Below, in pieces: positions 8,171 to 16,477 of a stretch of DNA of 56,601 nucleotides. Made by a program: the position numbers and the translations under genes. The notes below the pieces were generated by a model. It did not search any database. It was not told the origin of the DNA and worked only from the letters and a program-made list of their open reading frames with translations. The stretch is from CAMQRS01 sp964370065 (lineage in GTDB: Bacteria > Bacillota_I > Bacilli_A > Erysipelotrichales > Erysipelotrichaceae), in contig CAYJGK010000008.1 in NCBI GenBank assembly GCA_964370065.1, positions 1 through 56,601 of the forward strand, written 5' to 3'. Position 1 is the stretch's first letter. The number at the start of each line of letters is the position of its first letter.

Positions 8171-8817
8171 ACAAATTAAAAAAATTTATCTTTGCTGAAG
8201 ACGATGAAGAGGAATATGTTGTATATGAAGAATCAAGAAAAAAAGAAGAGAAAACAGTTAGTTTAGAAGACATTCATGAAATTGTGAAAGAAGAAAAAAT
8301 AACTGTTTCGAAAAAAGAAGCAGAGAACAATACAACAATGGGAAAAATTAATGTGGATATTGAAGTGGAACCAGTTGTAGAAGAAAAGAAAGTAAAATTA
8401 AAACCAATAAAAAAAGAGGATTACAATTATACAATTCAACCAGTTATATCTCCGTTTTTTGGTTCTTCAGAAGTTGAAGTTACACACGAAGAAACAGGGA
8501 AAGTGATTACTAAACCAGCAGTAAAGAAAGAAAAATACAATCATGTGATTTCACCAATTTATGGAATTAATGAAGTAAAGCCGATTGCTGTTTTACACAA
8601 TGAAAAAAAAGAAGAAAATTTCAAATTTTCTACAATAAATCCGATATTGGAAGAAGACGTGGATAATATTGCATTAGATGAAATTGTAAGCATTCAAGAT
8701 ATAGGACAAGATGATTTGGTACAATGTTCATTGTTTGGTGAAGAACAACCTCTTGTACAATCTAGTTTTGAAAATGATGAAGTGCAATCAGTAACTGATG
8801 ACACTTTGCCATTTTAG
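8164..8817 (+). CDS. Acidic/lysine-rich protein with repeated SP(I/F)(Y/F)G motif, in the ytpS/sftA position
   Basis: I do not recognise a family for this 217-residue protein. It is charged and low in complexity, with no membrane segment, signal peptide or enzymatic motif. Two copies of a short element are clear: residues 76-94 (DYNYTIQPVISPFFGSSEV) and 114-128 (KYNHVISPIYGINEV). A weaker third copy is FKFSTINPI near 143-151. It lies between ytpR and murC, where B. subtilis has the FtsK-like translocase SftA, but no ATPase domain is present. Its ATG overlaps ytpR by 7 nt and murC follows 11 nt later, so it is made with the wall precursor gene. A disordered cytoplasmic scaffold or division-linked protein is a guess from context. 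Confidence 0.8.
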   Translation: MLDKLKKFIFAEDDEEEYVVYEESRKKEEKTVSLEDIHEIVKEEKITVSKKEAENNTTMGKINVDIEVEPVVEEKKVKLKPIKKEDYNYTIQPVISPFFGSSEVEVTHEETGKVITKPAVKKEKYNHVISPIYGINEVKPIAVLHNEKKEENFKFSTINPILEEDVDNIALDEIVSIQDIGQDDLVQCSLFGEEQPLVQSSFENDEVQSVTDDTLPF

Positions 8818-8828
8818 AGGATTCGAGT

Positions 8829-10130
8829 ATGTATCATTTTATAGGAATTAAAGGGTCAGGAATGGCTTCTTTAGCATGCATTTTAAAAGACCAAGGAAAT
8901 GATGTAACGGGTTCAGATATTGAAAAGTTTATTTTTACTCAAACAGCATTGGAAGAAAAGAAAATTCCCTTTACAACATTCGATAAAGAAAATATTAAAG
9001 ATGGCAGCATTGTTATCATTGGAAATTCATTTGATGAAAGTAATGAAGAAGTAAAAGAAGCGAAGCAAAATCCAAAAGTTACAAGCTATACATACCCTGA
9101 ATTTTTAGGTCATTTACTAGAGGGTTATCATTCTATTTGTGTATGTGGTACACATGGTAAGACAAATACAACAGGGATGTTAGCACAAGTGTATAATCAT
9201 GTTTCACCAACGGGTTATTTAATAGGAGATGGGACTGGATACATGCCGGTAGGAGCGAAAAACTTTATACTAGAATCTTGTGAATATAAACGTAATTTTT
9301 TAGCGTATCGCCCAGATTTTGCTATTCTATTAAATATTGAATTAGACCATGTTGATTATTATGCAGATTTAGACGATTATATGGATGCCTTTGAAACATT
9401 TTGTGGACAAGTGAAAAATGGAATTGCAATATTTGGTGATGAACTAAATACACGAAAATTAAACCTAATCACACCACATTTATATTATGGAATCAAAGAA
9501 AACAATGATGTATATGCAACCAATATTGTGGAAGATCAATATGGTGTATCTTTTGATTGTATGTTTAAAGGTGTTTTCTATGCTCATTATCAATTACCAA
9601 TTTTTGGAAAACATTTATTATGGAACGCATTAGGAGTCATTACAATTGGGATTATGAATAATTTAGAGGCAAGTGTAGTTCAACGTGCATTAACCCATTA
9701 TGATGGTGTGAAACGTCGTTTTAGTGTTGAAGAACAAGGAGAAAATGTATACATTGATGATTATGCACATCATCCTACAGCAATTGAATTAACGATTCAG
9801 GCGGCGAAACAAAAATATCCGAATCATAAATTAATTGCATTTTTTAAACCAGATCGTTATTCAAGAATTGCTCGATTTATGCCTATGTTTACGCATGCAT
9901 TTGATGGGGCTGATGAAGTATATATTTTTGATTTTCCAGATAATGCACAGCGTGAAGAAGGAATAGTAATAACAATCGATGATTTAGTTAATCAAGTAGA
10001 GAAAGCAATATTATTAGATGAAAATGAACAAACAGCTAAGTGGGTTGCTCAAAAACAACCAGCCTGTTATTTATTTATGAGTAGCAAGGATATTTATAAA
10101 TTTAAGGATGTTGTAAAAAAGTTTCAATAA
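8829..10130 (+). CDS. murC: UDP-N-acetylmuramate--L-alanine ligase
   Basis: A 433-residue Mur ligase that adds L-alanine to UDP-MurNAc, the first amino acid of the peptidoglycan stem, using ATP. The N-terminal UDP-binding loop is GIKGSGMASLACIL. The ATP loop is GTHGKT at 107-112, and the C-terminal domain has DDYAHHPTAIELTI near 309. MurC rather than the related Mpl is supported by the Firmicutes synteny ytpR-murC-ytxG. GAGGATT before the ATG is the ribosome site. Length is normal. murG, murB and murJ elsewhere in the window work in the same pathway. Confidence 0.92.
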   Translation: MYHFIGIKGSGMASLACILKDQGNDVTGSDIEKFIFTQTALEEKKIPFTTFDKENIKDGSIVIIGNSFDESNEEVKEAKQNPKVTSYTYPEFLGHLLEGYHSICVCGTHGKTNTTGMLAQVYNHVSPTGYLIGDGTGYMPVGAKNFILESCEYKRNFLAYRPDFAILLNIELDHVDYYADLDDYMDAFETFCGQVKNGIAIFGDELNTRKLNLITPHLYYGIKENNDVYATNIVEDQYGVSFDCMFKGVFYAHYQLPIFGKHLLWNALGVITIGIMNNLEASVVQRALTHYDGVKRRFSVEEQGENVYIDDYAHHPTAIELTIQAAKQKYPNHKLIAFFKPDRYSRIARFMPMFTHAFDGADEVYIFDFPDNAQREEGIVITIDDLVNQVEKAILLDENEQTAKWVAQKQPACYLFMSSKDIYKFKDVVKKFQ

Positions 10131-10177
10131 TATTGTAAATGGTTACAAAATGTTATAAAATAAATGAGAGGTAAATT

Positions 10178-10561
10178 ATGACAACACAAGATTTTATTGA
10201 TATGCTCCATAATGTGAGCGAGGATATATTGCCAATTGTAACTGTAATATTACTTATTTTCTTAATTGTATTTGTAAAAAAATTATTAGATACAATGAAA
10301 AAGGTGAATGATACAATTGATAAAACAAATGCTTTAATTGAAGATTGCGATGCACAAGTAAAGAAACTAGATGCACCACTAGCTACAATTGAAGAGTTAT
10401 CACACACAGTAGATGAAGTCCATGCTACAACCAAGACAGTAGTCAATAAAGTGGGAAGTATCGCAGTGGATACAATGACATCACTTGCCAATCATTTAAG
10501 TGATAAATTAAGTCCAGACAAACCTAAAACAGCTTATGATGAAGAGGGATTGGAGGTGTAA
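10178..10561 (+). CDS. ytxG: DUF948 membrane protein, YtxG-like
   Basis: A 127-residue protein with one N-terminal membrane segment (about 15-33, ILPIVTVILLIFLIVFV) followed by a heptad-rich coiled coil and a charged tail. This is the layout of DUF948/YtxG proteins, general-stress proteins in B. subtilis whose role is unclear. It follows murC and precedes ccpA as in B. subtilis. Its stop shares an A with the next start. Confidence 0.75.
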   Translation: MTTQDFIDMLHNVSEDILPIVTVILLIFLIVFVKKLLDTMKKVNDTIDKTNALIEDCDAQVKKLDAPLATIEELSHTVDEVHATTKTVVNKVGSIAVDTMTSLANHLSDKLSPDKPKTAYDEEGLEV

Positions 10562-11112
10562 TGATGGAAATAAACAAAGAATTAAATGACTTTGAAGAAG
10601 AGACTAAAATACAGTTAATGCAATTTGAACACGATGCAGATAACTCAAAAATTAAAATTATTATTGAAAGAATCTCTAATGAACTAGAGCGTTTGTTTAA
10701 TGAAACAAAGCGCTTTGTTTCACAACACAGTGATCTGCAAAGAAATGAGCAAGTTGTGGCTCGATTAAAAAAATCAACACAATCTGCTATTGTTTTTATT
10801 AAAACACAAGTTTATGCATTAAAAGAAGATGAAAAAATACAAGAGATGACTTTACAAGTCATGAATAAATGTAAAGAAACAATAGATTATCTTCAAGAAC
10901 ATGATACCTTTATTAAGGTGAAAGATAATGTAAATGAAACCATTTTACAAGTAAAAAACGATGAACGAGTAAAAGAAGGGATTCATAAAGCGAAAACAAA
11001 AACGTTAGCCATTACTAGAAAAGCACTCTTGAAAGTAGAGGAAGCTTTAAAAAATGATGATGATAAAATTGTCATTCATAAAATTAATTACAAGGAAGAT
11101 ACAGAGGAATAA
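10561..11112 (+). CDS. Coiled-coil protein of unknown function in the ytxH position
   Basis: A 183-residue, highly charged, largely helical protein with predicted coiled coil through most of its length. No membrane segment and no recognised catalytic motif. It overlaps ytxG by 1 nt and lies 3 nt before ccpA, so it is part of that operon. B. subtilis has ytxH and ytxJ here; similarity to YtxH is only in position and general character, and YtxH normally has an N-terminal membrane helix that this lacks. ATG at 10561 or 10564 are both possible. The coding sequence contains a perfect 22-bp palindrome at 10701-10722. Confidence 0.7.
   Translation: MMEINKELNDFEEETKIQLMQFEHDADNSKIKIIIERISNELERLFNETKRFVSQHSDLQRNEQVVARLKKSTQSAIVFIKTQVYALKEDEKIQEMTLQVMNKCKETIDYLQEHDTFIKVKDNVNETILQVKNDERVKEGIHKAKTKTLAITRKALLKVEEALKNDDDKIVIHKINYKEDTEE
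10701..10722. repeat. Perfect 22-bp palindrome inside the gene upstream of ccpA
   Basis: The half-site TGAAACAAAGC is followed immediately by its exact reverse complement. The core AAAGCGCTTT resembles the centre of a CcpA operator, but the outer bases do not match the cre consensus. In RNA it could form a 9-bp stem with a GCGC loop. No T tract follows, so it is not a terminator. Confidence 0.6.
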
Positions 11113-11115
11113 ATT

Positions 11116-12111
11116 ATGAAAAGAATCACTATATATGATGTGGCAAAAGAAGCGGATGTTTCACTAGCTACAGTGTCACGTGTGATTAATGGATCAGAAG
11201 TGGTTCGTGAAGATACGCGTGCTAAAGTACAAGAGGCAATTGAAAAGTTAGGATATAAACCCAATGCTATTGCACAAGGATTAGCTTTACAAAAAACAAC
11301 AACAATAGCACTAGTTGTGCCAGAAGCTAGTTTTTATTATACGGGACAGATTATTAATGGATTAATAGATGTTGCAAAAATTTATAACTATAATATTGTT
11401 TTGCATACAACAACAGAAGGAATTAGTAAAACAAATGATATAATAGAAACTATTATAAAATCAAGAGTAGATGGAGTAATTATCTTCAATGACAAATTAG
11501 ATAAAAATGATTTAACAGTATTAACTAATTATCAAGTACCAATTGTGGTGATTGGTAATAGAATGATTGCTGATAACATTTGCTCAGTTTATGTAAATTA
11601 TGCGAAATTAATTTACGATTATGCAGATAAATACATTAAAAAAGGAAAAACAAATATTGCATTAGTAGAGGATAGAAAAAACCCTGCTATGATTAAGCAA
11701 TTAAACGAGGGATTAACTAAAGCATTTGAAGACAATGGTTTAAAATTTGAAGGATATATTCAAATTCCAAAAGAATATCGTTCTTCTTATACGTATTTAA
11801 AAGAATATTTTAAATTATTCTCTCATGATTTAATTGTCACATACCGTGATTCACAAGCGATGGCAGTATTAAATACTGTGCAAGAAGTGGGTAAAAAAAT
11901 TCCTGAAGATATGGAATTAGTTTGCGTTTTAGATAGTAAATATAACGCTATGGCTCGTCCTCAAATCTCAGGATTTAAAATCCCTGACTATGACTTAGGG
12001 GCTGTGTCAATGCGTGTAATGACTAAGATGTTACATGATGATAGTGAAGATAGTTATAATCGTGAGACAGAATTAAGTTATATCTATACACCAAGAAAAA
12101 CAACAAAATAA
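11116..12111 (+). CDS. ccpA: LacI-family regulator, catabolite control protein A
   Basis: A 331-residue LacI/GalR regulator. The N-terminal helix-turn-helix is TIYDVAKEADVSLATVSRVING, with the hinge helix KPNAIAQGLA near 52-61, followed by a periplasmic-binding-like core. CcpA binds HPr-Ser-P and controls carbon catabolite repression by binding cre sites. Assignment to CcpA rather than another LacI protein rests on family resemblance and on the conserved place in the murC-ytxG-ccpA-tyrS order. It has a weak ribosome site (GAGGAATAA) and is probably translated with the preceding genes. Confidence 0.85.
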   Translation: MKRITIYDVAKEADVSLATVSRVINGSEVVREDTRAKVQEAIEKLGYKPNAIAQGLALQKTTTIALVVPEASFYYTGQIINGLIDVAKIYNYNIVLHTTTEGISKTNDIIETIIKSRVDGVIIFNDKLDKNDLTVLTNYQVPIVVIGNRMIADNICSVYVNYAKLIYDYADKYIKKGKTNIALVEDRKNPAMIKQLNEGLTKAFEDNGLKFEGYIQIPKEYRSSYTYLKEYFKLFSHDLIVTYRDSQAMAVLNTVQEVGKKIPEDMELVCVLDSKYNAMARPQISGFKIPDYDLGAVSMRVMTKMLHDDSEDSYNRETELSYIYTPRKTTK

Positions 12112-12307
12112 AACTGTGTTAGGACAGAGTAATAAAACACTTACAGCGTAGAGAATTGGTGGGAGCTGAAAACCATGTGTAAATTTTATGAATACACCTA
12201 TAAACAACACATCGTATTTCTGCGATAAAGATATTGAGGGCATATATTTTATATGAACTAAGGTGGCAACGCGTATATTACGTCCTTAGATATAAGGACG
12301 TTTTTTT
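12112..12307 (+). promoter_or_regulatory. T-box riboswitch controlling tyrS
   Basis: A tRNA-sensing leader with AGGACAGAG and AGAGA-type elements, a stem I containing the TAC (Tyr) specifier at 12193-12195 in GAATACACC, and the T-box AAGGTGGCAACGCG at 12260-12273. CTAAGG (12258-12263) can pair with CCTTAG (12283-12288) as antiterminator. The competing terminator is at 12280-12307. Uncharged tRNA-Tyr should stabilise the antiterminator. The acceptor-pairing tetranucleotide reads UGGC. Confidence 0.93.
12280..12307 (+). terminator. Regulated terminator of the tyrS T-box
   Basis: A 9-bp stem ACGTCCTTA (12280-12288) with TAAGGACGT (12293-12301), loop GATA, then T residues to 12307. Confidence 0.93.
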
Positions 12308-12323
12308 ATGGAGAGGGAATAAA

Positions 12324-13547
12324 ATGAAAATTTATGATGAATTAGTATGGCGTGGATTGATTAAAGAGTGCAGTTCACCAAAAATAGAAGAAATGTTAAA
12401 TAATGATTCAATTACTTTTTATATTGGAACAGATCCTACAGGAAGTAGTTTGCATATTGGGCATTATTCTTCGTTCTTAATTTCAAAAAGGTTGAAAAAT
12501 GCAGGTCATAAACCTATTCTGTTAGTAGGGGGTGGAACAGGATTAATTGGAGATCCTAGACCAAGTGCAGAACGTGCAATGATTTCTAAAGAAGAAGTTG
12601 ATCATAACTTTGAATGTTTAAAGAAACAAGCTATTTCTATTTTTGGATTTGAAGTAGTGAATAATTATGATTGGATTAAAGACATTAATATTTTAGATTT
12701 CTTACGTGATTATGGAAAGTACTTTAATATTAACTATATGTTAAGTAAAGATATTGTCTCAAGAAGATTAAATGATGGAATTACTTATACAGAGTTTTCA
12801 TATATGATTTTACAAGCTTTAGACTTTATGCATTTATATGAAAGCAGAGATTGTATATTACAAGTTGCTGGGCAAGATCAATGGGGAAATATTACTTCAG
12901 GAATTGAATTAACTCGTAAAAAATTAGGAAAAGAAGTATATGGATTTACCATGCCTTTGGTGACAAAAGCGGATGGTACAAAATTTGGTAAAAGCGAAGG
13001 AAAGGCTATTTGGTTAGATAAAACTCAAACTTCTTCATATGAAATGTACCAATTTTTAGTGAATAGTGAAGACAGTAAAGTTATTGACTACTTAAAAACA
13101 TTAACATTCTTAACAAAAGAAGAAATTGAAGCATTAGAAATCAGCGCTAAAGATGCGCCATTTAAAAGAGAAGCACAAAAAGCATTGGCGAAAGCAGTTG
13201 TGAGCGATCTTCATGGAGAAGTTGAATTAGAGAAAGCACTTAAGATTAGTGCCGCTTTATTCAAAGGTGATTTTAGTACTCTAAATAAAGATGAATTAAG
13301 TGATGCATTACAAGGGTTTGAAGTATTAGAAACAGCTGATTCATTGACTTTATGTGATGTGTTAGTACAAAATAAAATTGCTGCTAGCAAAAGAGAAGCA
13401 AGAGAATGGATTCAAGCGGGAAGTATTCAAGTGAATGCTGTCAAAGTTATGGACCCAGAATTCGTTGTGGAAAAATCAAATGCAATTTTTGAAAATAAAA
13501 CAATTATTAAAAGAGGTAAGCGTAATTACTATGTGATGGCACAATAA
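12324..13547 (+). CDS. tyrS: Tyrosyl-tRNA synthetase
   Basis: A 407-residue class I synthetase that charges tRNA-Tyr. The HIGH-type motif is LHIGH at 43-47, the KMSKS-type motif is KFGKS near 230, and a C-terminal S4 RNA-binding domain (SKREAREWIQAGSIQVN) completes the TyrS form. The ATG at 12324 follows GAGAGGGAA and lies just after the T-box; an upstream frame start would be inside the riboswitch. Regulation is by the tRNA-Tyr T-box. Confidence 0.96.
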   Translation: MKIYDELVWRGLIKECSSPKIEEMLNNDSITFYIGTDPTGSSLHIGHYSSFLISKRLKNAGHKPILLVGGGTGLIGDPRPSAERAMISKEEVDHNFECLKKQAISIFGFEVVNNYDWIKDINILDFLRDYGKYFNINYMLSKDIVSRRLNDGITYTEFSYMILQALDFMHLYESRDCILQVAGQDQWGNITSGIELTRKKLGKEVYGFTMPLVTKADGTKFGKSEGKAIWLDKTQTSSYEMYQFLVNSEDSKVIDYLKTLTFLTKEEIEALEISAKDAPFKREAQKALAKAVVSDLHGEVELEKALKISAALFKGDFSTLNKDELSDALQGFEVLETADSLTLCDVLVQNKIAASKREAREWIQAGSIQVNAVKVMDPEFVVEKSNAIFENKTIIKRGKRNYYVMAQ

Positions 13548-13571
13548 AAGGCTCAATTATGAGCCTTTTTT
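13547..13571 (+). terminator. Terminator of tyrS
   Basis: A 9-bp stem AAAGGCTCA (13547-13555) with TGAGCCTTT (13560-13568), loop ATTA, then a T run to 13571. Confidence 0.9.
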
Positions 13572-13611
13572 ACTTGCCGCTTATCAAATGGTATAAAAAC
13601 ATTTTAGATTG

Positions 13612-13620
13612 TGATATAAT
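13612..13620 (+). promoter_or_regulatory. Extended -10 promoter of the lipoprotein-murJ operon
   Basis: TGATATAAT matches the extended -10 form (TGnTATAAT) with no good -35. It lies 17 nt before the start codon at 13638, after the tyrS terminator. Confidence 0.55.
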
Positions 13621-13637
13621 TTTGAAGAGGTGTATAC

Positions 13638-14156
13638 ATGATGAAAAAACTATTGATTTTATTTGTGTTCTGTTTTACCCTGGTTGGGTGCAGTAGTAAT
13701 AATCTATTAGAAGAACAACAAAAAGTTTATAATGGATTCAAAGAATCCTTAACTAATAATGGGGAACTAATCTCGAAAGAGATTCCTTTTCAATATGGCA
13801 TAGAAATTGAACAAGTAAATGGTAAATATATTTATAAAGTAAAAATTGATGATCCTTTAGTGGTCATGACTTCAATACAAATGCTAGTATTAAATCCAAA
13901 TGATTTAACAAATGACTACGTATCGAGTACGAAAGGTATTTTTGACGAACAAGTTTATAATATGGTACCTAACCAACAAAATATTGAAAGTGGGTATGTG
14001 AATGAAATTATTTTAGAAGGAGTATCAGATGAACCTTCATTTAAATTGTATACAATGGTCGTGTTTAAAGATCGTAACCAATTAACGCAAAAGCAAATTT
14101 TCTTTTCATTCAACATTGTAGATGGAGAAAATGTAAAGGGGAGCATAAATGAATAA
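13638..14156 (+). CDS. Putative lipoprotein of unknown function
   Basis: A 172-residue protein with a clear lipoprotein signal: MMKKLL, a hydrophobic stretch, and the lipobox LVGC at 15-18, so Cys18 should be lipidated and the protein held on the outer face of the membrane. The mature part shows no motif I recognise. It overlaps murJ by 8 nt, so the two are translationally coupled, which hints at an envelope role. GAAGAGG precedes the ATG; the second ATG three bases on is an alternative. Confidence 0.8.
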   Translation: MMKKLLILFVFCFTLVGCSSNNLLEEQQKVYNGFKESLTNNGELISKEIPFQYGIEIEQVNGKYIYKVKIDDPLVVMTSIQMLVLNPNDLTNDYVSSTKGIFDEQVYNMVPNQQNIESGYVNEIILEGVSDEPSFKLYTMVVFKDRNQLTQKQIFFSFNIVDGENVKGSINE

Positions 14157-15771
14157 TAAAAAACAAACAATTTTGTCTGGAGGTCTAATTTCAAGTGCAG
14201 GTTTGCTTATTTCTAAAGTATTATCAGTGCTGTATTTAGTCCCTTTTTATGCCATTATGGGAAGTACAATTAACCGCGCTTATTATACTGCGAGTTATAA
14301 CATATATGCTTATGTATTATTAATAGCAACAGCAGGATTACCTTTTGCAGTATCTACTTTAGTAGCACGTTATGCTTCTAGAGATGATTATAAAATGTGT
14401 TTATTAGTAAAAAAAATATCTTTGATTGCAATGGGAACTTTAGGATTTATTGCAATGCTTATTATGATGTTATTATCTTCGACAATTGCACAAGCAATTG
14501 TACCACAAGATGGGGATGTAAAAATTATGCAGATAACAATTATCATCTTATCTATTGCCATCTTTATTATTCCTATTCTTTCTTCCATACGTGGGTTTTA
14601 TAATGGTTTGAAGCAATTAGAAATTTATAGTATTTCACAAGTTCTCGAACAATTGGTTCGTATTGTATTTTTATTAGGTGCAGGAGCTATTGCAGTTTAT
14701 GTATTTAAAGTTGACCGTATTTGGTCGGTTTATTTTAGTGTATTCGCTGCAACAATTGCAGGGGCTACAACGATTCTTTATTTCATAAAAAGTGGAAAAG
14801 GAAAACTGTTAGAAGTTAAAAAATTAGCCGCTGAGCAAGGTGAAGAGTACACGCATGATGCCAAGTTTGTGTTACAGCAATTAATTATTATCGCAATTCC
14901 GTTCTTTTTAAATGCAGTTTTTGGATATTGTGATTCAATTATTAATCAATTTGATTTAAAACCTGGATTAGATGCTTATGGTCAAATGGCTTATAGTAGT
15001 GAAGTGGTAGCAGGGTATGGGCAAGCATTAAAAGTCATTGCGATCCCTATGACACTTGTTCCCGGATTTAGTGCTGCTATTATTCCTTATATTACAATTG
15101 CATTAGAACAAAACAAAGTTAGATTAATGCGTAAATATGTAATGGATTGTTTTGATACAGTTGTCTATATTGCATTACCTTTAAGTTTGGCAATTTTCTT
15201 CTTTGCTCAACCCATTACAGTTGTTTTATTTGGTGCAGATGAGTATTTAGGTTTATATACTTTCATTTTAAAGTGGCATGCATTAGAAGCATTATGCGCA
15301 ACGATTTGTCCGATTTTTGCGACAATTGGACTAGCGCTACAAGAAAGAAATAAAGTAGTTTTCTATACGATTGTATTCTTTTTTATCAAACTATTAACAA
15401 ATCGATTCTTAATTGCACAATTTGGAATTGGTGGAATGATTATCTCTAGTTTGATAGCCTATACAGCATTTGCTTTATTAAATGTGTATACAATAAAAAA
15501 GAAAATCAATTTTAATTTTAAATATTCAATTCGTAAATTATACTTTATGGCTATTGGGTTATTAGGATTTAGTATATTAGCTATGATTTATCAAGTAACT
15601 GGCATGATTGCCTATGATGAACATAGAGTGATTACTTTACTATTATTAGGATTCATGGGTGTAACAACATGTGGTGTATATTTTATAATTACAGCACTGT
15701 TTCAAGTTCCTCAGTCTATTTTGAAATTAGATTTAAGTAAAATCACTAGCAAATTAAGAGGTAGTAAATAA
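14149..15771 (+). CDS. murJ: Lipid II flippase MurJ (YtgP/SpoVB-like MOP exporter)
   Basis: A 540-residue polytopic membrane protein of the MOP superfamily with about 14 hydrophobic segments. It resembles the YtgP/SpoVB branch, of which B. subtilis YtgP (MurJ) flips lipid II for peptidoglycan synthesis. The N-terminus KKQTILSGGLISSAGLLISKVLSVLYLVPFY is typical of that branch. The rsuA gene follows directly, matching the B. subtilis ytgP-ytzG order. A SpoVB-type paralogue cannot be ruled out by sequence alone. GGGGAGC is the ribosome site; the start overlaps the lipoprotein gene. Confidence 0.88.
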   Translation: MNNKKQTILSGGLISSAGLLISKVLSVLYLVPFYAIMGSTINRAYYTASYNIYAYVLLIATAGLPFAVSTLVARYASRDDYKMCLLVKKISLIAMGTLGFIAMLIMMLLSSTIAQAIVPQDGDVKIMQITIIILSIAIFIIPILSSIRGFYNGLKQLEIYSISQVLEQLVRIVFLLGAGAIAVYVFKVDRIWSVYFSVFAATIAGATTILYFIKSGKGKLLEVKKLAAEQGEEYTHDAKFVLQQLIIIAIPFFLNAVFGYCDSIINQFDLKPGLDAYGQMAYSSEVVAGYGQALKVIAIPMTLVPGFSAAIIPYITIALEQNKVRLMRKYVMDCFDTVVYIALPLSLAIFFFAQPITVVLFGADEYLGLYTFILKWHALEALCATICPIFATIGLALQERNKVVFYTIVFFFIKLLTNRFLIAQFGIGGMIISSLIAYTAFALLNVYTIKKKINFNFKYSIRKLYFMAIGLLGFSILAMIYQVTGMIAYDEHRVITLLLLGFMGVTTCGVYFIITALFQVPQSILKLDLSKITSKLRGSK

Positions 15772-15772
15772 A

Positions 15773-16477
15773 ATGATGAGATTAGATAAATATTTAGCGC
15801 ACGCTAAATTAGGAACAAGAAGAGAAGTTAAAAAATTAATTAGAAGTGGCTCCGTCTTTGTAAATGATGAATTATGCCGTAATGATGACTTTAAAATTGA
15901 TGAGCAAACCGTAGTAGTGCGTGTGCATGATCAAGTTGTAGCGTACGCTAAAAACCATTATATTATGCTACACAAACCACAAGGCTATGTCAGCGCTAGT
16001 ATTGATAACATCTATCCAACTGTGTTAGATTTAATATATGAAGATTATGCATTAGATTTATTTTGTGTAGGCCGTTTAGATGTCGATACAGAAGGTTTAA
16101 TTATTTTGTGTGATGATGGAGCTATGTCGCATCAATTACTATCACCAAAAAAACATGTTGAAAAAGAATATTATGTTGAATTAGAAAAATCATTTAGTGA
16201 TGCAAATATCAATGTGTTAGAAAGTGGGATTCAAATCAGTGATGATGAAGTTTGTAAACCAGCAAAAGTGACTCGAATGAGTGAAACAAGTTTGAATTTA
16301 ATTATTACAGAAGGAAAGTTTCATCAAATAAAAAGAATGATGCATGCAATCGATAATGAAGTTACATACTTAAAAAGAATACGAATGAACCATTTATATT
16401 TGGATGAAACATTAGAACTAGGTGATTATAAAGTGTTAAGTGAAGAAGAACTGAAACAGTTGAAGGGAGAGATTTAA
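15773..16477 (+). CDS. rsuA: 16S rRNA pseudouridine synthase, RsuA family
   Basis: A 234-residue enzyme that isomerises a uridine in 16S rRNA (U516 for RsuA). An N-terminal S4 domain (about 1-50, RLDKYLAHAKLGTRREVKKLI) is followed by the catalytic domain with GRLDVDTEGL, catalytic Asp103. It corresponds to YtzG in B. subtilis, next to ytgP. It starts 1 nt after murJ; AAGAGGT within murJ serves as ribosome site. The stop shares a base with thyA. Confidence 0.9.
   Translation: MMRLDKYLAHAKLGTRREVKKLIRSGSVFVNDELCRNDDFKIDEQTVVVRVHDQVVAYAKNHYIMLHKPQGYVSASIDNIYPTVLDLIYEDYALDLFCVGRLDVDTEGLIILCDDGAMSHQLLSPKKHVEKEYYVELEKSFSDANINVLESGIQISDDEVCKPAKVTRMSETSLNLIITEGKFHQIKRMMHAIDNEVTYLKRIRMNHLYLDETLELGDYKVLSEEELKQLKGEI

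Noticed and set aside
12234..12323. N-terminal extension of TyrRS through the T-box
   Set aside because: The extra codons would be translated from the riboswitch and terminator; the ATG at 12324 has a good ribosome site and gives the usual TyrRS start.
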